A DNA stretch of 64,000 nucleotides. Origin: Corylus avellana. Lineage: Eukaryota; Streptophyta; Magnoliopsida; Fagales; Betulaceae. The notes beneath the pieces are model-generated. The model saw only the letters and a program-made list of their open reading frames with translations, was not told the origin of the DNA and made no database searches. The stretch lies in assembly GCF_901000735.1 (NCBI RefSeq), contig NC_081542.1, positions 32,321,871 to 32,385,870 of the forward strand. The letters are read 5' to 3'. Of this stretch, positions 56,321 to 64,000 are shown one piece after another (within the stretch, counting starts at the first letter, position 1; each line of letters opens with the position of its first letter). The position numbers and the translations under genes were made by a program.

Positions 56321-56574
56321 CATAATTTTTAATTGTTTTATTTTCTTAATGTAATTAAAATTAAACTTTTAATTATAAGTGTTACAAATGTCCTGCAGCC
56401 AGGTTGAACCGAATTGATAAGAAATTTGTGTCGATTTTTACATTTTGATCCGAGAAATGATATACATACTCTCACATTTCCACATTTAATTTTCTAAACC
56501 TATACGTAGCTTTTGAAATCACCATAAGATCAAAATCCAGTAAAAATTCATCATAAATCTAATAATAGTTTTAT

Positions 56575-56665
56575 CCTTAAGGGGTAGCTCAAGCTTTAAT
56601 CAGCCATGAACCACTTCTTATAAAGTAGAAGTCACTAATTCAAATCATCCTTTCTCCTTTTCCTC
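56575..56665 (+). repeat. SINE-like piece
   Basis: AGGGGTAGCTCAAG resembles a Pol III A box, and about 50 bp later CACTAATTCAAATCATCC resembles a B box, followed by a CT-rich run. This is the layout of a tRNA-derived SINE head. Confidence 0.4.
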
Positions 56666-56774
56666 TCTTTGGGTGGTTGTGTGGACGTGTAAAAACTAAA
56701 AAATAATAATAATAATTTAAAAAATCACCCATAAGTATAAAAACTGATTCTTGTAATATTCTTCTACCGCTGCA

Positions 56775-56900
56775 GGCGGCATGCGGAAAGATCGACGATA
56801 GCTACTATGCACGGCCCTGTCGCTGTCTGCTAGACGTGAGTGCTAGTGCTGGTCAATTGCAATCCGACGATCTCCAAATCTTCACTCCGAACCCGTAACT
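56775..56900 (+). other. Exon-like segment of unknown origin
   Basis: After a polypyrimidine run and CTGCAG, an open frame reads AACGKIDDSYYARPCRCLLD and goes on through SASAGQLQSDDLQIFTPNP to a stop. GAC|GTGAGT inside it would also be a good donor. GC content is well above the neighbours. No partner exon or family was recognised. Confidence 0.25.
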
Positions 56901-59900
56901 TGGTTCGGAACCCGAAATTCGAACCAAATTAAGACTGAGTCTTAAGAAAGCGACAGAGTTTAGTGTCCGGAAACTCTGAAATAATCATTTTGACAAAGAA
57001 CGAAATGAAACCATTTGTTAATATCTTTATCACTTCCCTTTCCAATCATACTGTTATCGCCAAATGGGTGGACGCCACTTGTGCATTGGCGTGCTGCTTT
57101 CGATATGAGTCTATGACGCTGAAAAAGAAGAAGAAGAAGGAGAACACAGTCGGTGTGAGCTGATTTATCCAAAGGAGGCTCATGTCATGTAAGTAGTGAT
57201 TTTAGAATTTTTTTTTTTTTAATAATGGGTTTTCGTTTAGTATGGATTTTTTTTAGGATTGCTTGGAGAAATTGAATGAGCATTAACATTGGTGTGTAGA
57301 GAAATGGCAGGTAAAAGAATTTGAAAATTTGGGTATAGTTCAGTTTAAGTTGTAAGTTTCATTGAATAAGAAACTTTAATGGCAAAGGTTTATGGGTTAT
57401 GTTTGGATTTGAATTGCAATATCCTCAGACATGATAAGAAATGGTTAATTTAATCATTTAATTTATATTTTAACATTATGCTGCTTAGAATTCATAATCT
57501 CAAATTTACAGAGTATGGTTTTAATGTCCTAATTCTGATGACGTCAGTGATAAAGTTTAGTCATATTTGCCGATGAGCTTTATCTCAAATGGGACATCCT
57601 CCTCCCATAAGAACAATGTGAAGGGTGAGGTCCTGAGTTCAAGACTCATTGGCTGCGTATGTGACTTGTCATAAATCTGAGGTTATCAAACTAGTGGTAC
57701 ACCTATTTTAAAATACGTAATATGCAGTGACACTTATAAAGAAATATAGGTAGGAAGCTTGCATGTGAAAGGTTGCCAGCCAGGAAATTAGAAAATGCAG
57801 TCTTGCCTGTCACATGAGGGAAAAATGCTGCATGTCGTCCGAATTCTGCTTTCATCACAATGCGAGTTTCCTATTGGTGCCTTGATCGTCTGAGCCCTAC
57901 CTGGTTTTCAGGCTTAGACAGTATATGTTCTACACTAATCAGATTTTGAATTCAAGTCCTTAATGTAGGATGGAGATTTGATTTTTACTGCTGGAGCCTG
58001 GATGCTCTGCCAAGATGGGAGACACTTTTGTTTAGTTTAAAGAGTTTACAATCCTATTTAACCAAAAAAAAAAAAAAAACTAACTATTCAGGTGGGGCCA
58101 CATCCCGATCCTGGTGTTGCTTGAAGTGGGAGTTTGGTGGTAGAACTGGACTAGGACTGGTGGCTTTTGATCATAATGATTTTTCCCATTGCTGAGCTTC
58201 ATCCACCTTCCTTGCTTACATAGATTTGAAGTCCATTGATTTAAGATTTTACTCTTCGGAGACCATAAGATTTACAATCCACCTTCCTTACTTGGTGTTA
58301 TGTGCTAATTATACATAGATTTGAACTCCATTGATTTAAGATTTTACTCTTCAGAGACCATAAGAATTACAAGGGTGGAATCTGGATATGGTTATGGTGG
58401 AAACAATAACTATGTATCTCATTGTGACGATGGATGCTTATTAAGCTTGGTGCTCCTTAGTTGCACAACAGTGTATGCTAATCCACAGATTTAAAATCCC
58501 CATGGCTAAGATTTCTGTTTGTGGAAAGGATGCACAGCAGAACTAGGATGTGGTAACAGATATGGAACTATTTGGAGGTATTGTTGGTGACACACTGACA
58601 CTAATAGTTATCATGGAAGTTTATTCAGTTTTATGCACCAGACTAACATGGTCTTATGTGCTAATTAACGCTTTTATGATTGGGACTTGCACATCTTTAA
58701 ATCCTAATATGAGAAAGTCAATTTAATTGTAGACTAATAACTTGGTTTATGTTACCTATTCAATGTGCTAGCTGTGATAAATAATATAGAACTCAGTCTA
58801 TTGGGGGAGAGTTTGCTAAGAAAAATATTTATGTATGGCATTGACCTAACTCCATTATACACACCAATCCCGTTGTGCAGGAGCAGAAAACAAGCTTCGT
58901 CTACTGGTTCTGTTTGACCTTGAGAGCACTCAAGCACCAAACCACCAATGCTACAAAGAGAGCCAGTAACAAGCTTCTTCTTGACTGTGTAAAAGCAGAT
59001 CTTCTGGCAGAGATAATCTAAGATATTTTGTTGTACTTGATGGCATCTACATGTAAGCTGTCTAACTCCCTCTGATGGAAATCTTTTGTTCGCTGTTGCA
59101 TCTGACTAGAACAATATTATTGTTGACGTATTAGTGGCTGGTTTAGATCTATAATTGTGAAATGTCTTCTGGATCTTTTGAACAATAAAGAATGTTTTGC
59201 TTTGCAGCATATGAAGCGGTGCACAATGCTAAAGTATACTTGCAATTCAAGCAACCCTTATTTTGCCAAGCATGCATTAATTGTTGTAGATTCTAGACCA
59301 CTTTGGTGTGGGGAAACTTTGCAATGCATGGTTTGAAGGCTGGGAGTTTGGGGTAGTTGACTTAAGATTCGTTGCTCACTTTAAAATCTTGAGGACTGTA
59401 GGAACCTTGGAATACTCGCCTTTGTCAGTTCTGCAAGGAGAAGGGTGCCTCTATATATCCTTATCAGAACTTCCAATCAAATAGCTTAAACTTCATCCTC
59501 AGTGACCATATCTATCCTCAATGACCATTGTGTACCTTTAGGAACCAACTCTTCCAATTAGTTTGCACTAATTCATACTAAATGCTGTAAGTAGAGCACT
59601 AAATGTCTCTTCCCTTACAACCCAGGAAAGGTTCTAGCCATATCTATGTTATTACCCCCAAAAGACTAGGTCAATGTTACAATTGGAGCCCCCCTAGAGT
59701 CGCTTATTTAGCTCAATTTCACCTAGCAAGGAACAAATGTAGGACTTTGACACCCATCTGACACCTTAAATCTATCCACCTAATATGGGACTTAACTACT
59801 TGGGGTGCCATAATATCCGTCAATCAAATCTCTGACATCCTTATTAGGGCCCATGTCAAGTTGTAATGCCCCAATGCTATATGGTATTATTAGGTTAGTT

Positions 59901-61602
59901 CTGATACCATTTGTCGCAATCTACGGAAAGTGTGAGTCACATTTATGCTATTAACCAAAGAGGATTAGTCTATATTATAATTGAAGCTCCATAAAGTCAC
60001 TTTTATATAGCCCAATCTCAATTAGTAAAGAACTAATATGGGACTTAGCACCTATGCAACCCCTTTACAATCCATCCAGCCAATATGGCACTTAAGTTTT
60101 TGGGGTGCTACATTATCTACCCATAAAAACCCATTTGGAGCTACTATATCATTATAGAAATACTACAGTATCTCATACAACTGTCATTTATCCTTGTTAG
60201 TCCAGAATAGGGTCACTGCAATATAATCTTACTAAAAATGTTATATCTTTCACCTATCTTTCATTTGGTCCCTACAAAAGCAATCTGAGAAAACTTTGGG
60301 TTAACATAACCTGTTTATGTCTGCTGAGGCATCCATGTACTTGAGCTTTTGGACCTTATGCTGGAAAATCTAAAAACCAGGCGTACTTGTTTTTGGGCAT
60401 CTACACCAATATTGCTGAGCTACTAATACTTTGAACCCTCCTGATGTGGCTCATTGTCCATATATTGCTGTGCCATATTGTTAATATTATTTTTATCATT
60501 TAGATACATCGCAGTCATTTTCTCCCTTGGTAAAAAGGAGGGGGAGAGAGAGAGAGCATTGCTATAACATAAGTACCTATTCAATCAAAGTGATCAATTT
60601 AGGTCAGAAGTCATTTCTGTGTCCAATTATCTATGTAATGACATTGAATTTGGAGGAGATATTCTAGATTTGAGAGAATTTTAGGAGATCTTTTAGATTT
60701 TCTGGAATTTCATTTGATTTATATTTCCCTGGACTGATGACTCACTCTTTTCATGGCTATAAAGGAACTGTCAAGTTTTGGTGATCTGAAACCTATTTTA
60801 GAGCTTGTTTACTCTTGCTTCCAGGCCATTTTCTCTTATTTTATTGATTTTAGTAAATTAGTTCATTTCTCTCTCCTTTTTCTCTATCGGTAAAAGGAGG
60901 ACGAGAGAGAGTATATATGCCAAACGAATCAGTGCAAAGACACGTAATAATTATTTTGTGAAATATAAGTGTCAAGCTTATCTATGTAACAAGTATGCAA
61001 GTAAATTTATGGTGAATGCAATTACCTATTCTGATAAGTGACATTTATCAAAGTACTCATATTTCAGCAATAAAACACAATTAGTTGATTAAGATGGTAA
61101 TAAGATTAGTAGCAATGTTATTAGAATCAAAAATCTTGTCTGGATTGGTTTCATTTTGGAGTGACAGTACGAGATTACAAGAACAAAGGGTTAAAAGAGA
61201 CCAAGCATAAGATTTATGAAAATTGAAAAGGAAACAAAGTACTTGTATATAGCCTTGTGGTTTCATTAAGAAACAGAAGTAAACGATAGAGAAGAATAAA
61301 TTTATAGCATTGATTTTTAATTAGTATCAAATTTATGAAGTCCATTTAAAAATTTGTTAAATGTGAATGGTAAAATTTTCTAAGAAAAACAACTGTTATC
61401 TATCTCTGTATCCATTATCATGCTATTAGTAACTCACTGACTCATCATCCCCCCCACCCACCCGGCCACGCAGCAGTCTCCTTTAAAAAAATGATTTCCT
61501 TCTGACTGACATTTTTATATTTATATCAAAAGTTGTTGAACAGAACATGTTTTCTTTATTTTTTTCCTGGGAACTCAAGAGTGTTGTATCTATTGGTTGC
61601 AG
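56901..61602. other. Long intergenic / upstream region of GGT gene
   Basis: No protein gene recognised. It holds SINE-like phrases (57,565-57,690, with CTGAGTTCAAGACTC), an A run at about 58,063-58,079, and two diverged copies of a repeat at 59,640-59,830 and 59,930-60,120 sharing AATATGGGACTTA and TTGGGGTGC. GAGAGAGAGA tracts lie at about 60,545 and 60,902. GAGCAGAAAACAAGC after TTGTGCAG (58,880) could be a non-coding exon. The missing first exon of the GGT gene may be here. Confidence 0.4.
58216..58378. repeat. 95-bp tandem duplication
   Basis: TAGATTTGAAGTCCATTGAT at 58,221 and TAGATTTGAACTCCATTGAT at 58,316 head two units, both continuing TTAAGATTTTACTCTTC and AGACCATAAGA. Confidence 0.8.
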
Positions 61603-63277
61603 CTCGGTTGTTCTTACGTCCTACCATTACATTTCTCTTCTTTATATTGTTGCCTCCGACTTCAAGCCTTAATTCTGTCAGTGGTCCCACCAAACATAGA
61701 CATGAGGTAATTATAGCACATCATGGTGCTGTTGCCACTGATGATCGCCGATGTTCCAGAATAGGGATGAAAGTTCTTCGTGAAGGAGGTCATGCCGTTG
61801 ATGCGTCAGTGGCTGCTGCTCTTTGCTTGGGAGTCGTAAGTCCAGCATCAAGTGGCATTGGTGGAGGAGCCTTTATGCTTCTCAGGTTAGCCAGTGGGAA
61901 GGCACAAAGCCTTTGATATGAGAGAAACTGCCCCCTTGCAAGCTTCTGAGGTATTTCAAATTACTTTAACTGTATCTTTTCTTTGAATATGTTTTGAATG
62001 TGAGTGCAAACAGTTCTTATTAAACGCAGTATGGTAATGAAGAATCTTTTCGGGGCTTGTTTCTTTTATACTTCCTCCATGGTTGCATTGTGTTTGGCAC
62101 TTCTCTTACTTGCCGCAAAAGAGCAAAAAATAAAATAAAATAAAACAGAAACAGAGTTTAGCACATGCATGTCCAGAGATATGACCCAATAATTCTTATG
62201 AAATACTGTTTTTCTTTGCAACTAATACGGATCTACATACTTTATACACTAATGTGAAGATACATCTGGAAACTAAATCATTTTAAGCTGCGACTGAAAT
62301 TGACAAATGTTGGATTGGTGTCTATTATTGCTTGCTGAACTTCATGTTTCGCGTAAAAGATTCTTTAGATCATTCTCTTTCATAATTATTCATTTTCAGA
62401 ATATGTATGCTGCCAATGCTACTTTGAAAACAGAAGGTGCCCTCTCCATAGCAGTTCCAGGGGAAATTGCGGGCCTTCACAAAGCTTGGAAACAACATGG
62501 AAGGCTTCCTTGGAAGAGGCTTGTAAGGCCAGCTGAGTGTCTTGCTCGTTTGGGATTTAAGATATCACCATATCTCCACATGCAGATGGTCAAAACAAAG
62601 TCAGGGATCTTACAAGAGAAGGGACTCCGTGGTATATTCACTTCAAACGGAAGTCTCTTACAGCTGGGTGATATCTGCCACAACAAGAAACTGGCACAGA
62701 CACTAAGAACAATTTCAAAATTTGGCCCAGTGGCCTTCTATAATGGTTCAATTGGATTCAATTTGGTTAGTGATGTTCAGAAGGTTGGAGGGATACTGAC
62801 AATGAAGGACTTGCAAAGATATCGAGTTAAATTGAAAGAACCAATCTCTGCTAACATTTTAGGGCTTAAAATACTTGGCATGCCTCCTCCTTCAGGGGGT
62901 CCTCCAGTGATACTTGTAAGTACATCTCTGGTCTGCTTTGGTTACGTTCTTTTTCTTATTTTAATCTTTTTAGGAAAACAAATAACAAAAGGAAAAAACA
63001 AAGCTGTCATTGACCTAGCTTTATTTATTTCATCACAACAGATGCTAAACATTCTTGCTCAATATGCAATCCCTTCGGGTATTTCTGGCTCCCTTGGAGT
63101 CCATCGAGAAATCGAAGCTTTGAAACATGTATTTGCTGTGAAGATGAATCTTGGTGATCCTGACTATGTTGATGTCTCCAAAGTTCTATCTGATATGCTT
63201 TCTCCTAATTTTGCCAAAGAGTTAAAGAAAACCATATATAACAATATGACATTTGATGCTGGACATTATGGTGGAAG
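61603..63277 (+). CDS. Gamma-glutamyltranspeptidase (GGT1-type), partial, frameshifted
   Basis: Exons seen: about 61,603-61,950; 62,400-62,915; 63,042-63,277, all GT-AG. They encode GAVATDDRRCSRIGMKVLRE, SPASSGIGGGAFMLLRL, RETAPLQASE, GALSIAVPGEIAGLHKAWKQ, PPPSGGPP and LGVHREIEALKHVFAVKMNL, the large-subunit part of the plant apoplastic GGT1/GGT2 type. This enzyme removes the gamma-glutamyl group of glutathione. The first exon opens with a hydrophobic run (ITFLFFILLPP) fitting a signal anchor, but there is no in-frame ATG, so an upstream exon is needed. One extra A in the AAA at 61,906-61,908 shifts the frame and stops at 61,914. The exons with the catalytic threonine lie beyond the window. 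Everything after the shift is open, so it is either a very young break or a sequence error. Confidence 0.85.
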
Positions 63278-64000
63278 GTAAGTTGCTTAATTGGTTGTGA
63301 AGCAGTTCGTCTATAAGATCATTAGGCTAAATAACGTATATACAAACTGTGTGTTATATTTTATTTATTTGTTGGGAAACTTAGCATTATATTGTCTCAA
63401 ATTCGTACATTTGATTCAACAGTCCTACCACGTTGTGTCGTGTTAGTGCCACATCATGGCATTCAGGTACTTGTGGTTGTCTTAGTGACAAAGTTGAGGT
63501 CTTAAATTTAAATCTATTTTTGGTTCTTGAATGAAGTAACTGAAGTGTCTCAGCCGGAAAAGCAATGGTGATTTGTCAAATATTGAGTTTTCTCTGTTTC
63601 ATTTTTGCAGCTGATGCTCCTCAGAATTTGAATTAATTCTATCTGTGATCTATCTTGTTTCCATAAGTCTTCAACAATAATATTTGTGTGCATCTGAGAA
63701 AGCATGAGTATGAAAATGTTGTGAATCTAGAGGATGAGTACCAAAATGATTTGTGAAGCATAAAATCATATTACTGTGCGTGCAATTTATTCTAATCAGG
63801 CACTCAATATTTCTTTGATAGGAATATTTTTTTCATCAAAATTCAAATTGATACTTTGTTTTTCAGAAAGTACTTTCATTCATTTGGGTGGTTGAAATTT
63901 GAATAAAAATACCTACAACAAAGGCTGCAATTTGCATATTATGGGCAGATGTTTGGTGCTTAACTAAAACCATACATGACTTGTCCGTACCTCTTCATGT
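63278..64000 (+). other. GGT intron running off the window
   Basis: After the donor AAG|GTAAGT no exon resembling the next GGT part (HGTSH region) is found up to 64,000. An acceptor-like TTTTTGCAG at 63,610 is followed by C TGA, which would end the protein at once; it may be a decoy or an alternative terminal exon. Confidence 0.45.

Noticed and set aside
63601..63640. Next GGT exon after TTTTTGCAG at 63,610
   Set aside because: Joining it in phase gives an immediate stop and no GGT similarity; the true next exon is probably beyond the window.
1..64000. CRISPR arrays, rRNA or complete tRNA genes
   Set aside because: Tandem arrays here have no spacer structure; Pol III-like boxes occur only in weak SINE-like pieces without a full cloverleaf.

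Overview
This window is nuclear DNA of a seed plant, most likely a woody eudicot. The evidence is small-exon genes with long AT-rich introns and GT-AG splice sites, plus a heavy load of plant-type transposable elements: Ty3/gypsy chromovirus, Ty1/copia LTRs, L1-like LINEs with DUF4283-type ORF1 and RNase H, hAT, Mutator-like, CACTA and MITEs. I cannot fix the species from sequence alone. No prokaryotic-style operon, CRISPR array, rRNA or convincing tRNA gene was seen.

Layout. 1-16.5 kb is repeat-derived: a LINE 3' end, an LTR-retroelement remnant (broken gag-like region plus a 2 kb LTR), a copia LTR, two solo LTRs, a broken LINE ORF1 and two tandem-repeat blocks. 16.5-22 kb holds a promoter-like orphan, a non-coding retroelement with ~376-bp terminal direct repeats around 88-bp and 44-bp tandem arrays, and a CACTA-type end. 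22-26.3 kb is a cluster of terminal-inverted-repeat elements, one nested in another, around one small intact intronless gene for a secreted proline-rich protein (25,011-25,376, minus). 26.5-34.6 kb is a Ty3/gypsy chromovirus on the minus strand with a perfect 5-bp target duplication (TGAAT). It has decayed reading frames and carries a later solo-LTR insertion. 34.6-35.7 kb is a mosaic of fragments.

37.2-49.5 kb is an intact gamma-SNAP gene (plus strand, 9 exons, 296 residues). Its last intron is 6.8 kb and filled with a LINE, an LTR fragment and a hAT element. 51-53.7 kb is an intact Borealin-related gene (minus strand, 6 coding exons, 239 residues). Upstream of it, 53.76-55.48 kb, inverted arms bracket gene-like pieces. 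From 61.6 kb to the right edge is the 5' half of a GGT1-type gamma-glutamyltranspeptidase gene with a one-base frameshift in its first recognised exon.

The genes have unrelated housekeeping roles: vesicle fusion, chromosome segregation, glutathione turnover and cell wall. From memory, Borealin-related and GGT1 are also neighbours in Arabidopsis, so this pair may be conserved synteny. The most unusual observation is a set of four insertions of only about 17-32 bp, each reading ACTTATC followed by an A tract and flanked by duplicated target sequence. They look like tail-only LINE retrotransposition events.
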